Part shown: positions 8,489-17,411 of the stretch, piece by piece | Layout: each line of letters opens with the position of its first letter | Numbering within the stretch: position 1 is the stretch's first letter | Assembly (NCBI RefSeq): GCF_000346505.1 | Contig: NZ_ANOH01000074.1 | Location: 1-41,593 of the forward strand | Length of the DNA stretch: 41,593 bases | Origin: Aporhodopirellula sallentina SM41 | Lineage (GTDB): Bacteria; Planctomycetota; Planctomycetia; Pirellulales; Pirellulaceae | Reading direction: 5' to 3' | The notes under the pieces: generated by a model | Seen by the model: only the letters and a program-made list of their open reading frames with translations | What the model was told of the DNA's origin: nothing | The model's database searches: none | Position numbers and translations under genes: made by a program

Positions 8489-10708
8489 ATGCGACCCTAC
8501 TCCACCTCGATTCAAAATTTCGTGGACGGTTTGACTCAACGGAACAAACCGCCACGAAAGCGTCCTGGCAAACCGAATCGGAAACACCGACGTCGCTTGC
8601 GAGGCGAACCGTTGGAAGCCCGTCGCCTGTTTGCGGCTGACTTCGAAGGGTTCCGGCATAACGCCTTCGACGCCGAGGACGTCAATGACGACGGCGAGGT
8701 ATCAGCCGTCGATGCGTTGATGATCATCAACGCGATCAACCGCCACGATGCCGGCGATGGTGACATGTTCACCGACGTGAACAACGACGGCAAACGAAGC
8801 GCACTCGATGCACTCCGTGTCATCAATCGTCTTAATCGGGGACACACACCATCGGATCCCGACGACTCTCGCGGTGACCGAAACGATTCCGGCGAAACGC
8901 TGCCTGATTTGCCCGATGAAGTTCGCTCGATCGACGGAACCGGTAACAACCTAGACGATCCAGATCTCGGTTCGGCCGGACAACCGCTTTTGCGAATCGC
9001 CGACGCGGACTACGCCGATGGAATTTCATCTCCCGCAGGAGAAGACCGTCCGAGTACTCGCGAAATCAGCAACGCGTTGTCGGATGTTGTCGGGGAAGAG
9101 GTCATGAATGAGCGTGGGCTGACCGCGTTTCTCTATGTGTGGGGCCAATTCATTGACCACGACCTCAGTTTGAACGAGCAGGCCGAGGGGAACGATTCGT
9201 TCAACATCGAGGTCCCCGCGGGTGATCCGTTGTTTGATCCGGCGGGAACCGGCGAAGTCGAGATCGGGCTAACCCGGTCAACGACAGCAGAAGGAACCGG
9301 CACATCGGAAGACAACCCGGCCGAGCAAATCACGTTGATCACTTCCTACATCGACGGGTCGCAGGTTTACGGGAGCGATCAAGCAACCGCCGACGAACTA
9401 CGCACGTTTGAAGGCGGCAAACTGGCGATAACCGACGACGGTTTGTTACCGCTCGACGAATTCGGAATGGTGATCGCGGGAGATATCCGTGCGAGTGAAA
9501 ACATCGCCCTGGCGGCAATCCAAACACTGTTTGTTCGCGAACATAACCGGCTCGCCGATCAGATTGCCGCGGAGAATCCGGATGCGACCGATGAGGAAAT
9601 CTACCAACAAGCTCGCGCGATCGTGATCGCGGAAATTCAAGCGATCACGTACAACGAGTTTTTGCCCGCGCTGTTGGGCGAGCGTGCGATCGACCGGTAT
9701 GACGGATACGATTCGTCGGTCGATCCGGGCATCGCGAATGAGTTCTCTACCGCGGCGTTTCGGTTCGGACACAGCACGCTGAACGATGACATTGAGTTCT
9801 TCGATAACGAAGGACGACCGGTGCGGGATGAAATCGAACTCAAAGATGCCTTCTTCAATGCGTCGTTGTTGGAAGAAACCGGCATCGATTCGATCTTGAA
9901 ATACGATGCGTCTTCGTTGTCGCAGGAGATCGATCTCGAAGTCGTCGACAGCCTGCGCAACTTCCTGTTCGGGGCTCCCGGTGCGGGCGGGTTTGATTTG
10001 GTCGCACTGAATATTCAGCGAGGCCGAGATCATGGCTTGAGCGACTACAACTCGACCCGCGTTGCCTATGGACTCGATGCGGTCGAATCGTTTGACGAAA
10101 TTACCAGCGACGTTGAACTGCAAGAGAAACTCGCGGAGCTCTACGGCGACGTGAACAACATCGACCTGTGGGTTGGTTTGATGGCCGAGGATCATTTGCG
10201 TGGTGCCTCAGTCGGCGAGTTGACCAGCACGATCATCGCGGACCAGTTCGAGCGGACCCGGGACGGCGATCGTTTCTACTACGAAAACGTGTTCTCCGGT
10301 TCCGAATTGGCGATGTTGAATCGAACATCACTCGCCGATGTGATCGAGCGCAATACCGATGTCGAAGGTCTGCAGGAGAACGTTTTCTTCCTGCAGGCTC
10401 AGGTCAGCGGAAAAGTGACCGCGGTCGTGGCCAGCCAAGCGTCCCAGTCGCGGCATGGCGGCGATCGAAACGATTCGAGAAGGACGCAGCGAACCGGGGT
10501 GGAGGACGTCACGGTGGAACTGCTTAACGACGAAGGCGAGGTCGTCGAGGTCACCACCACCGATTCCCGAGGCTACTACCGATTCCGGTCGTTCTCCGAG
10601 ACCGGCGACTACCAGATTCGCGTGCCATTCACAGGCGAAACACTGGACGTTTTGGTTTCCAACGGCGAGGCCCGGATCAGCGGGATCGATTTCGAGCTGG
10701 AACTCTAA
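8489..10708 (+). CDS. animal-type heme peroxidase with dockerin domain
   Basis: 739 aa from the ATG at 8489 (GAGG about 9 nt upstream). The N-terminus is basic and carries GEPLEARRLFA, the LExRRxLA-type motif seen at the start of planctomycete extracellular proteins. Residues about 64-117 form a dockerin-like pair of calcium loops (DVNDDGEVSAVDAL, DVNNDGKRSALDAL). The peroxidase core follows with the family signatures: QFIDHDL (distal His about 224, with Asp before it), IRASENIAL (catalytic Arg and heme-linking Glu), REHNRLAD, FRFGHSTL (proximal His about 428) and NIQRGRDHGL. The last 110 residues are a SdrD/carboxypeptidase-regulatory-like beta domain (GVEDVTVELLNDEGEVVEV). It probably oxidises substrates with H2O2 outside the cell. 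All heme-site residues are present, so activity is likely. Confidence 0.92.
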   Translation: MRPYSTSIQNFVDGLTQRNKPPRKRPGKPNRKHRRRLRGEPLEARRLFAADFEGFRHNAFDAEDVNDDGEVSAVDALMIINAINRHDAGDGDMFTDVNNDGKRSALDALRVINRLNRGHTPSDPDDSRGDRNDSGETLPDLPDEVRSIDGTGNNLDDPDLGSAGQPLLRIADADYADGISSPAGEDRPSTREISNALSDVVGEEVMNERGLTAFLYVWGQFIDHDLSLNEQAEGNDSFNIEVPAGDPLFDPAGTGEVEIGLTRSTTAEGTGTSEDNPAEQITLITSYIDGSQVYGSDQATADELRTFEGGKLAITDDGLLPLDEFGMVIAGDIRASENIALAAIQTLFVREHNRLADQIAAENPDATDEEIYQQARAIVIAEIQAITYNEFLPALLGERAIDRYDGYDSSVDPGIANEFSTAAFRFGHSTLNDDIEFFDNEGRPVRDEIELKDAFFNASLLEETGIDSILKYDASSLSQEIDLEVVDSLRNFLFGAPGAGGFDLVALNIQRGRDHGLSDYNSTRVAYGLDAVESFDEITSDVELQEKLAELYGDVNNIDLWVGLMAEDHLRGASVGELTSTIIADQFERTRDGDRFYYENVFSGSELAMLNRTSLADVIERNTDVEGLQENVFFLQAQVSGKVTAVVASQASQSRHGGDRNDSRRTQRTGVEDVTVELLNDEGEVVEVTTTDSRGYYRFRSFSETGDYQIRVPFTGETLDVLVSNGEARISGIDFELEL

Positions 10709-10874
10709 CGCACGAATTCGCAACGGAGTGTGACATTCGGTGGAAGGAACCTTCCTTCTAAATTGGACGACGAATCGGCGACAACACATGCGGGCCGGCA
10801 TCTTCAGGCCTGGCCAGGGTTTCCGATTCGCCTCTCTTCGGCGACTCTTTTCTTGACCCAGTACGGAGGTGGAC

Positions 10875-11342
10875 ATGTTCCACACACGCAGTTTCCTCGG
10901 CAATGTTCGGATCTTCTCGGTTGCGTTGGGGATCGCAACGGTGTTTGTTTTGACCGGTAGCGAAACCATGGCACAGTGCAGCGGAGGCGGGGGCGGTGGT
11001 GGCCGCATGCCGACGGGCAGTCCCACAACCTTCAATCCGAATGCCGCCTACGCATCCAGTCCGTTGATTCAATCGACATCCAACCCGTTGGCGATGCAAT
11101 ATCAGCAATCGGTGCTGGCACAGCGGCAAGCCTACGCGATGGCTTATCAGAATTCGCAGCAGCAACGGTTGGCGCTGAGGCAGCGCAACGCGGAGCTATA
11201 CGAAACCCGTTTGGCGAACGCGGAAGCAAAGCGGGCGGCGAAGGCGGAACGAATCGCGGCACGTTTGCGGGCTCGAAATCAATCAGCGAGTTCGTACATG
11301 TTGACGTCGGCCGAGATCGACACGGAAGACGAATCGTTGTAG
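10875..11342 (+). CDS. small secreted Ala/Gln/Arg-rich protein
   Basis: 155 aa from the ATG at 10875; GGAGG at 10865-10869 is 5 nt upstream, and an in-frame GTG two codons earlier is too close to it. A signal peptide (IFSVALGIATVFVLTG...MAQC) is followed by a Gly run and then a long helical, Ala/Arg/Gln/Glu-rich segment (RLANAEAKRAAKAERIAARL) that could form a coiled coil. No family is recognised. It lies between the peroxidase and the membrane-anchored cyclase-fold gene on the same strand. Confidence 0.7.
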   Translation: MFHTRSFLGNVRIFSVALGIATVFVLTGSETMAQCSGGGGGGGRMPTGSPTTFNPNAAYASSPLIQSTSNPLAMQYQQSVLAQRQAYAMAYQNSQQQRLALRQRNAELYETRLANAEAKRAAKAERIAARLRARNQSASSYMLTSAEIDTEDESL

Positions 11343-11489
11343 CGAACGGACGTTCCACAAACCACGTGGACAATGTGAACGCGGTTCCAACGGAGTCGCG
11401 AGAGAGGGCGTTTCCTGGCGAAACATCTTCTCGCGCGGGTTCTTTTCGGAGCCGCTCAATCTCGCTCACTCATCATTCGGCACGCATGG

Positions 11490-13244
11490 ATGCAACGCCC
11501 GTACCGGCCTCCATCGATGCAAGCGCCACCTCCACCACCGAAGACGATTCCGCCGCCCCAAAGCGTTGTGGCGACGGGGCGACGTGTCGTGCCGGCACCG
11601 CCGAAACCACCGCAACCGGCTTCGCTCGATCGCCGCGTTCGCTCACGAGCGTCGAGTGGCGAGGTACCAAATACTGCGCCGAAACGCAACGCGATTCAGC
11701 CACCTGTCGTATCAACAACACCTCCGCAACAAAACGATCATGAACAACCGCTCGCAAAAGAATCCCCGGTTGCGGTTCTGCTGCGTGTCGTTCAAGGGGT
11801 GCAGGCAAGCATCTTCGACGCGCCCGAGTGGATGATCAGCTTGGTGTTTCATGTTGTCGTGTTGTTGGTGTTGGCTTTGCTGACGACATCGACTGAGACT
11901 GTTGGGCGGATCGTGATCACGATGCAACAAGGCGAGGTCGACGGTGACCTTGACGCTGACCTTTCTGAGTTCGATCTCGATCCGGTCGAGATGCCTGACG
12001 CGGAAATCGAAGATGACTTCGAGGACACGCAACTGAACGACCAAGTATTCGATCTCGACACGACGATCGACTTGGCATCGCTATCGCCGTCGATGAACGT
12101 GATGGCGATGGACGTTGCCAAGGTTTTGGATGCATCCGGAGCGTCCGGATTGATCGACGAACCACGCAATATGTTTGCCGGGCGAAGCGGTCCGATGAAG
12201 CAACGGTTGCTCCGGGCGGCAGGAGGGACCAAGGAAACCGAGGAAGCGGTCAAGTTAGGACTCGAGTGGCTCCGGCGGAATCAGTTGAAAAACGGGAGTT
12301 GGAGCTTGTCCGGCCCGTACGCTCACGGGGCGCGAGCGGAAAACCAAGTCTCGGCAACCGCGATGGCGATGTTGGCGTTCATGGGCGCCGGCAGCACACA
12401 CCGCGGCGGGAAATACAAGACCGTGCTGTGGAAGGCGGTTCGTTGGCTGGTCAAGCAACAGGACCGGCAAGGGTTCATGGCGGCACGTTCGGGCGAGCAC
12501 GAGAAGATGTACTCGCAGGCTCAAGCGATGATCGCTCTCTGCGAACTCTACGCAATGAACGGAGATTCGTGGATTCGGCCGTACGCGCAGTCCGCATGCG
12601 ACTTTGCCTGCGAGGCTCAATCTCGCGAAGGCGGTTGGAGGTATCGTCCGCGATTCGATTCGGACACCTCAGTGACAGGCTGGTTTTTGGTGGGACTCAA
12701 GAGCGGTGAAGCGGCCGGGCTCGACGTGGATCGCTACGTCTTTCCAAGAGTCGACGGCTATCTCGACACTGTCCAGGAAAAAGGTGCCACAGATTATTAC
12801 CCGGGAGGGTATGCCTATCGCATCGGCGAAGCGGCGTCTCCTTCCATGACCGCCGAAGGCATCTTGTGCCGGCAGTATCTTGGGTGGCGTCGCAACACAC
12901 CGGGAATGCGTTCCGGCTTGACTGCGCTGCAACAGAACCACCCGATCAATCCGCGAGAACGCGACGTTTACTACTGGTACTACGCGACCCAGGCACTGCA
13001 TCACTTTGGTGGTCCGGTGTGGAAGAAATGGAACGACACACTCAAAGTCGAATTGCCCGCGTCCCAGGAACGAAAGGGCGCTGAACGCGGCAGTTGGTCA
13101 CCGGCGCGGGATGCGTGGGGCATCTACGCGGGACGACTTTACACGACATGCTTTTCGCTGTACTGCCTCGAGGTGTACTACCGGCACATGCCGATCTACA
13201 CGCCGGAGGAAATCATGGCCGAGGACGAACTCGATGATGTGTAG
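11490..13244 (+). CDS. membrane-anchored terpenoid-cyclase-fold protein
   Basis: 584 aa. Residues 1-90 are Pro-rich and probably cytoplasmic. One TM helix lies at about 115-133 (MISLVFHVVVLLVLALL), followed by an acidic stretch at about 143-195. Residues about 250-560 form a prenyltransferase/squalene-oxidase-type alpha/alpha toroid, with repeats such as GLEWLRRNQLKNGSWSL, RWLVKQQDRQGFMAA and ACEAQSREGGWRYRP, ending in an AGRLYTTCFSLYCLEVYYRH helix. No DxDD motif is present, so it is not a classical cyclase. The in-frame stop at 11376 and the lack of other start codons make 11490 (or 11517) the start; no clear ribosome site is seen. Its partners and reaction are unknown. Confidence 0.82.
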   Translation: MQRPYRPPSMQAPPPPPKTIPPPQSVVATGRRVVPAPPKPPQPASLDRRVRSRASSGEVPNTAPKRNAIQPPVVSTTPPQQNDHEQPLAKESPVAVLLRVVQGVQASIFDAPEWMISLVFHVVVLLVLALLTTSTETVGRIVITMQQGEVDGDLDADLSEFDLDPVEMPDAEIEDDFEDTQLNDQVFDLDTTIDLASLSPSMNVMAMDVAKVLDASGASGLIDEPRNMFAGRSGPMKQRLLRAAGGTKETEEAVKLGLEWLRRNQLKNGSWSLSGPYAHGARAENQVSATAMAMLAFMGAGSTHRGGKYKTVLWKAVRWLVKQQDRQGFMAARSGEHEKMYSQAQAMIALCELYAMNGDSWIRPYAQSACDFACEAQSREGGWRYRPRFDSDTSVTGWFLVGLKSGEAAGLDVDRYVFPRVDGYLDTVQEKGATDYYPGGYAYRIGEAASPSMTAEGILCRQYLGWRRNTPGMRSGLTALQQNHPINPRERDVYYWYYATQALHHFGGPVWKKWNDTLKVELPASQERKGAERGSWSPARDAWGIYAGRLYTTCFSLYCLEVYYRHMPIYTPEEIMAEDELDDV

Positions 13245-13368
13245 CGAGTCAGCGATCACTATCACAAACGATGCGTCTCGGTCGTAAACCGAATGGCCTA
13301 ACCCGCGTCACCTCCCCCCGCTACCTACACCCTTTTCCCACGAGTTGTCTGATCGACGGTTATCCCCA

Positions 13369-13947
13369 ATGAGAAGTAACGACATCACCTCTACCTACGC
13401 TCTCTTGCCGGACGATCGCCTCGTCGGTGATGCTCGGATTGGTAATCGGGCTGCGTTCGAAGAACTCGTTCGACGCTATCACAGCAAACTGACCCATGCG
13501 ATCCGGTCGCGTGTTTCGTGCCGAATGACCGTCGACGACATTGTGCAAGACGCGTGGATCAAAGCGTTCCAGAATTTGACGCAGTTGAGAGTGGATGGCA
13601 ACTTCTACTATTGGTTGTTGCGGATCGCGATGAACTCACGGCGAACCTACTTCCAAAATGGAAAGGAATCCGACTGGACGGACCCGCAACTGCCCCAGGT
13701 TTGCCAACCGCAATCGAGTCAGCCCGAAGCCGTGGCGGAACGGAACGAGGATTGTCAGCGGGTGCGTCACGCGTTGATGAACCTGGACGAAGGTCATCGG
13801 AGGATACTGGTTCTGCGCGACTACGAGCAGCAAGGATACCGTGAAATCTCCGAGACACTGAGCATCAAGGTCGGAACCGTACGCAGCCGGCTGCACCGTG
13901 CGAGATCACAATTGCGAAACCAGTTGAAATCGTCTTCGACCTCATGA
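13369..13947 (+). CDS. ECF-type sigma-70 factor
   Basis: 192 aa from the ATG at 13369; a TTG at 13345 would add eight residues. Region 2 is clear: FEELVRRYHSKL, then DIVQDAWIKAFQN and FYYWLLRIAMNSRR for -10 recognition. Region 4 has LRDYEQQGYREISETLSIKVGTVRSRLHRARSQLR, a standard helix-turn-helix for the -35 element. It directs RNA polymerase to a specific set of promoters. No anti-sigma gene adjoins it; the next gene codes for a secreted protease, which could be a target. No ribosome site is evident. Confidence 0.92.
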   Translation: MRSNDITSTYALLPDDRLVGDARIGNRAAFEELVRRYHSKLTHAIRSRVSCRMTVDDIVQDAWIKAFQNLTQLRVDGNFYYWLLRIAMNSRRTYFQNGKESDWTDPQLPQVCQPQSSQPEAVAERNEDCQRVRHALMNLDEGHRRILVLRDYEQQGYREISETLSIKVGTVRSRLHRARSQLRNQLKSSSTS

Positions 13948-14277
13948 ACAACCGAGCTGGACAATCGTCGTGGTGAGGTTTTGAGCATTGATGGGCATGC
14001 TTCTGAGGAAACGTTGGGTTTAGAAAATTCCTGCCGACTTTTTGTTCTTTGCGCGTGACATCTCGGTGTTGCAATCGCCCTCTACGGGAAGCTCATTTTC
14101 CTGTCGATTGTCTGGCTGCGCCGGAGTGCGCCGGTCGCAATGTTCCGTCTGATGACGATCGGCTCGATTGAAAAATCCTTGGCGGAACACCTCCCTGCAT
14201 CGATTGCCGCTGCAGGAGCACACGGTCGATTCCCCCGTCGATCGATGCCCCCAATTTCATAGTTATGGAGAGAAATG
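13948..14277. other. intergenic interval before the metalloprotease gene
   Basis: About 330 nt without a supported gene. It should hold the metalloprotease promoter; GGAG at 14267-14270 is the ribosome site. No repeat or terminator was recognised. Confidence 0.4.
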
Positions 14278-16350
14278 ATGAAACGTCGTCCATTCGCCAA
14301 GCGTCGGCTTTCGGTCCAACCGCTCGAAGCACGACGGGTGCTCGCCGCGAGTCTCGGATGGGACGGCCCGGGTTTGGGCAGTGCGGAATTGACGTATCAC
14401 GTTGCGAACTCGCCCGATTCCCTGACACAAGAGGAAACCGAGGCAGCGATCGCGACTGCGTTTGATGCGTGGGCGAGTGCGGCTGACATCACCTTCACGC
14501 CGACCGATCAGAGTGGCCTACAGGATTCGATCGACATTACATTCACCAGCATCGATGGTGTCGGCGGAACGCTCGCACAGGCATATTTTCCTGACGATGT
14601 GAATCCGGCGCGGATCGCGGGTGACATCGAGTTCGACATCGCCGACGCGTGGGAGGTCGGCAACTCGTTGGCGGGCCAAGCATTTGACCTCGTGTATGTC
14701 GCGGTGCATGAGATCGGTCACTCGCTCGGACTCGATCACACCGACGCGGTCGACAGCGTGCTCGCCCCGTTTGTCACCGCGAACCAATTCTTCACCACGT
14801 TGTCCGATGCGGACGCGGCGGCGGTTCAAGAGGTCTACGCGGCAGCGGACACGGTCGTCGACGATGATCCCCCGGTGAGCGAAGAACCGGTCGATGAAAC
14901 GCCAATCGATGAAACACCAGTCGAGGACGATCCTGCGGATGAAACGCCCACCGATGAAACACCTAGTGACGAACTCCCGTCGGACGATGATGACGACCAT
15001 GATCATGACGTGGATGACGACGACACACTGCCCGATAGCGAAGACGATCCGTTCCCACGACGGCGGTGGCGCCGCGGCGGAAACTGGCATCGTTGGGGAG
15101 GTCGACTCGAATCGACCGCACCTGAATACAACTATGTGAATCCGACCGACGTCAACGGCGACAATGCGACTACTGCGGTGGACGCATTGATGATCATCAA
15201 TCAACTCAACCTCGGTACGTCGACCACGGACAATGAAGACATCGACGGGCTGTGTGACGCCAACGGAGACGGAGTGATCACCGCATTGGATGCGTTGACT
15301 GTGATCAATGCTCTCAACAGCGAAACCGAGCAAAACGCCGCCGTAGCCGAAAGCGTCGACGTGCTCGATGACACCCTGGATACCGAGGAAACCAATCCTC
15401 TCGAAACAGAGGAAGAACTCGTCGATGAAGACGTTGCGGATGAGGAGGATATGCTGATCGACGAGGAAGAACCCGTCGATGATCCGACCGACGTGATCGA
15501 CGACGAGACAGCCGACGAGTCCGAGGAAGAAAGCACTGAAGAGAATACTGAAGAAGACACTGATGAGATGATTGACGACGGTGGTCTGGTCGACGAGACC
15601 GAGGACACCACCGACAACGGCGACACATCCGAGGAAGAAGAGTCGGATGAGGAAGAATCCGAAGAAGAATCCGGTGAGGATGAAGTCGACGACGAAACAG
15701 ATAACGAAGAAACCGGCGACGAAGAAACCAGCGACGACGAAACCGTCGGTGACACCGAAGACGAATCCGATGAAGAGGAAGAAGAGACTGACGAAGACAC
15801 CGACGTGGAAGACTGCCACGACGGAGTCGGACATCACTCGCGTCGCTTTGGCGTCGTCAACGTCGGCTTATTCCGTGGGGACGCTGAGTCGTTGATCACG
15901 CGGTTTGATACCGACGAAGATGGATCGCTGAGCGAAGAGGAAGTTCCCGAGCGCGTTTGGGAAAAACTATCCGAACTGGGAGTCGACGCGGACGCCGACG
16001 GTTTGGTGACCCTCACCGAAGTCGAAACGGCCATCGCGACGGCACGCCAAGACGCGTTCGACTCCAAGGATTCCGACAGCGACGGGGTGCTGACTGAGGA
16101 CGAAGTCAGCGAACGATTCTGGGGCAAAATTTCGGATGCGGACACCGATGCCGACGACGCCGTCTCGTTCGACGAACTGGACGCATTCTTTGCCGAACGG
16201 TCCGCTCAGCGTGAGGAGTTCGCGGGAGAGTCTTTCGGGCACCGACATCGGACCACGGACGAAGTGTTCGCATCGATCGGACGTGGCGTGAACGCTCTGC
16301 GTGCCAGCACCCAACGTGCCAGTACCCAACGGTTCGGCCGTCGGCGATAG
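14278..16350 (+). CDS. acidic matrixin-like metalloprotease with dockerin and EF-hands
   Basis: 690 aa. Two ATGs in tandem (14275, 14278); the second has the better 7-nt spacing to GGAG. The N-terminus holds QPLEARRVLAAS, an LExRRxLA-type surface motif. Residues about 25-195 are a metzincin domain with HEIGHSLGLDH (HExxHxxGxxH) near residue 150, so zinc and catalytic Glu are intact. Next come a D/E/P-rich linker, a dockerin-like pair (DVNGDNATTAVDAL, DANGDGVITALDAL), a stretch of about 160 residues almost entirely Asp/Glu/Ser/Thr (about 360-525), and EF-hand loops (DTDEDGSLSEEE, DADADGLVTLTE, DSDSDGVLTEDE). It is likely a secreted calcium-dependent protease. The extreme acidity is unlike its neighbours. 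Confidence 0.9.
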   Translation: MKRRPFAKRRLSVQPLEARRVLAASLGWDGPGLGSAELTYHVANSPDSLTQEETEAAIATAFDAWASAADITFTPTDQSGLQDSIDITFTSIDGVGGTLAQAYFPDDVNPARIAGDIEFDIADAWEVGNSLAGQAFDLVYVAVHEIGHSLGLDHTDAVDSVLAPFVTANQFFTTLSDADAAAVQEVYAAADTVVDDDPPVSEEPVDETPIDETPVEDDPADETPTDETPSDELPSDDDDDHDHDVDDDDTLPDSEDDPFPRRRWRRGGNWHRWGGRLESTAPEYNYVNPTDVNGDNATTAVDALMIINQLNLGTSTTDNEDIDGLCDANGDGVITALDALTVINALNSETEQNAAVAESVDVLDDTLDTEETNPLETEEELVDEDVADEEDMLIDEEEPVDDPTDVIDDETADESEEESTEENTEEDTDEMIDDGGLVDETEDTTDNGDTSEEEESDEEESEEESGEDEVDDETDNEETGDEETSDDETVGDTEDESDEEEEETDEDTDVEDCHDGVGHHSRRFGVVNVGLFRGDAESLITRFDTDEDGSLSEEEVPERVWEKLSELGVDADADGLVTLTEVETAIATARQDAFDSKDSDSDGVLTEDEVSERFWGKISDADTDADDAVSFDELDAFFAERSAQREEFAGESFGHRHRTTDEVFASIGRGVNALRASTQRASTQRFGRRR

Positions 16351-16420
16351 TCGAACGGATAAGCAGGCTCGCAATGAGTCTTCACTCGGAACGACGGCAG
16401 CGAGCAGATCATTTGGATGT

Positions 16421-16449
16421 GGGCCGCGGGCTAATGGAGCCTGCGGCCC
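16421..16449 (+). terminator. GC-rich stem-loop, possible terminator
   Basis: GGGCCGC and GCGGCCC pair around an inner GGCT/AGCC step and a short loop, about 70 nt after the protease stop. No T-tract follows directly, so intrinsic termination is uncertain. Confidence 0.35.
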
Positions 16450-16602
16450 CCGTGCTGGCCGGTCAAGCGTCGACTCTGTTTCCTTTGCTTGATCGATCGT
16501 CTCGCTAAAAAAAGAATCCTCTTTCTCACGGTACCACCGCGGGGAGACGGTGTTTCCTTTTCGTAACCCAACTCACGTTAGGCACATCACGGAAAGGATC
16601 CC

Positions 16603-16995
16603 ATGCAGTCTCAAACGATCACATGTCCTCAAGGACACCAACTTCGCGCGTCGAAACGAGTGTTTGGCAAAACGTTGCCATGTCCTGTGTGTAAACAGTT
16701 GTTGACCGTCCCTTTATTTCCGCCACCGCCAGAGACCGATCCGGTTGCGGCGGACGCTTCGGCGCCGGAGGAGAAAAAGGACTCGCTTTCCGACACCGGA
16801 GTCATGCGAATTCTCGGGGACTATGTCGCTCGCGATGAAGAACACGCCCGCGACAAGTCGGTGGATGAGAAAGCACGGACGGTTCGCAGTTGCCCGGTGT
16901 GCGACAGCAGCCTGAGTGAAGCGGTAACGATTTGCAAGAACTGCAAATGCTACGTCGGACCGACACCCGATTTCTTTAAACAGTTTGCCCGTTAG
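16603..16995 (+). CDS. two-zinc-ribbon protein of unknown function
   Basis: 130 aa with a good ribosome site (GGAAAGGA, 5 nt before the ATG). The first ribbon is C8-x3-H12 ... C27-x2-C30 (TCPQGHQL, LPCPVCKQLL); the second is C97-x2-C100 ... C111-x2-C114 (SCPVCDSS, ICKNCKC). The middle is Pro/Ala/Asp-rich. There is no signal peptide, so it is probably cytoplasmic. Zinc ribbons of this kind are common in planctomycete proteins that bind nucleic acid or protein partners, but no named family fits. Confidence 0.75.
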   Translation: MQSQTITCPQGHQLRASKRVFGKTLPCPVCKQLLTVPLFPPPPETDPVAADASAPEEKKDSLSDTGVMRILGDYVARDEEHARDKSVDEKARTVRSCPVCDSSLSEAVTICKNCKCYVGPTPDFFKQFAR

Positions 16996-17002
16996 TGGAA
17001 CG

Positions 17003-17093
17003 CTACAGCCCAAATTTGGGTTGAGTCCGTTGCAAACGTCGCCAAGACTTTCGGTGATTCACTGGGCCCACCGAAACTCTTGGCGGGCTGTAG
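17003..17093. repeat. R2 palindromic repeat, copy 1
   Basis: The outer arms CTACAGCCC (17003-17011) and GGGCTGTAG (17085-17093) are perfect inverted repeats. Inside them CGCCAAGACTTTCGGTG (17040-17056) pairs with CACCGAAACTCTTGGCG (17069-17085) with one mismatch and a 12-nt loop. Related copies are at 19530, 38090 and 38371. It lies just after the zinc-ribbon gene. Confidence 0.8.
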
Positions 17094-17123
17094 ATTTATT
17101 CGTTTAACGGCAATAACGTTCAA

Positions 17124-17198
17124 TTTTCGTTTAACCCGTGCCCGAAGGGTAGGTTCCGTTCCGTCAAGCGTCGCCTACGGCTACCGGTTAAACGAAAA
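17124..17198. repeat. R3 palindromic repeat, copy 1
   Basis: Perfect 13-bp terminal inverted repeats, TTTTCGTTTAACC at 17124-17136 and GGTTAAACGAAAA at 17186-17198, enclose about 49 nt. The core TCGCCTACGGCTACC is shared with the other R3 copies. The size and ends resemble a short non-autonomous element, but no target duplication is evident. Confidence 0.75.
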
Positions 17199-17231
17199 CG
17201 CCACAACCCGGTGCTTCATTGAACGGTATTG

Positions 17232-17325
17232 CGTTTAACGGGCAGCCAGAGGCGACCTACTTGCCACTGCCGCGTCGCCTACCGCTACCGGTTAAACGAA
17301 AACAGGTTGACTCTTGATTAAATCG
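17232..17325. repeat. R3 palindromic repeat, copy 2 with conserved flank
   Basis: CGTTTAAC (17232-17239) and GTTAAACG (17291-17298) are inverted ends; GGCGAC and GTCGCC form a nested stem. The flank CAGGTTGACTCTTGATTAAA to 17325 is also conserved in copy 3 at 38213-38305, where the whole unit differs by only a few bases. Confidence 0.8.
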
Positions 17326-17411
17326 ACAAACCGTTGGCGAGTGTCGCTACTCGTTCATTTAGCCAACCCTGACGCATCAGGCATCGTGATCTGGTGAGGC
17401 ATCGTCGTCTG

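Noticed and set aside
14518-15837. Minus-strand open frame of 439 codons opposite the metalloprotease
   Set aside because: Its Val/Phe/Ile-rich product is the mirror of Asp/Glu codons in the acidic block and it has no start signal.
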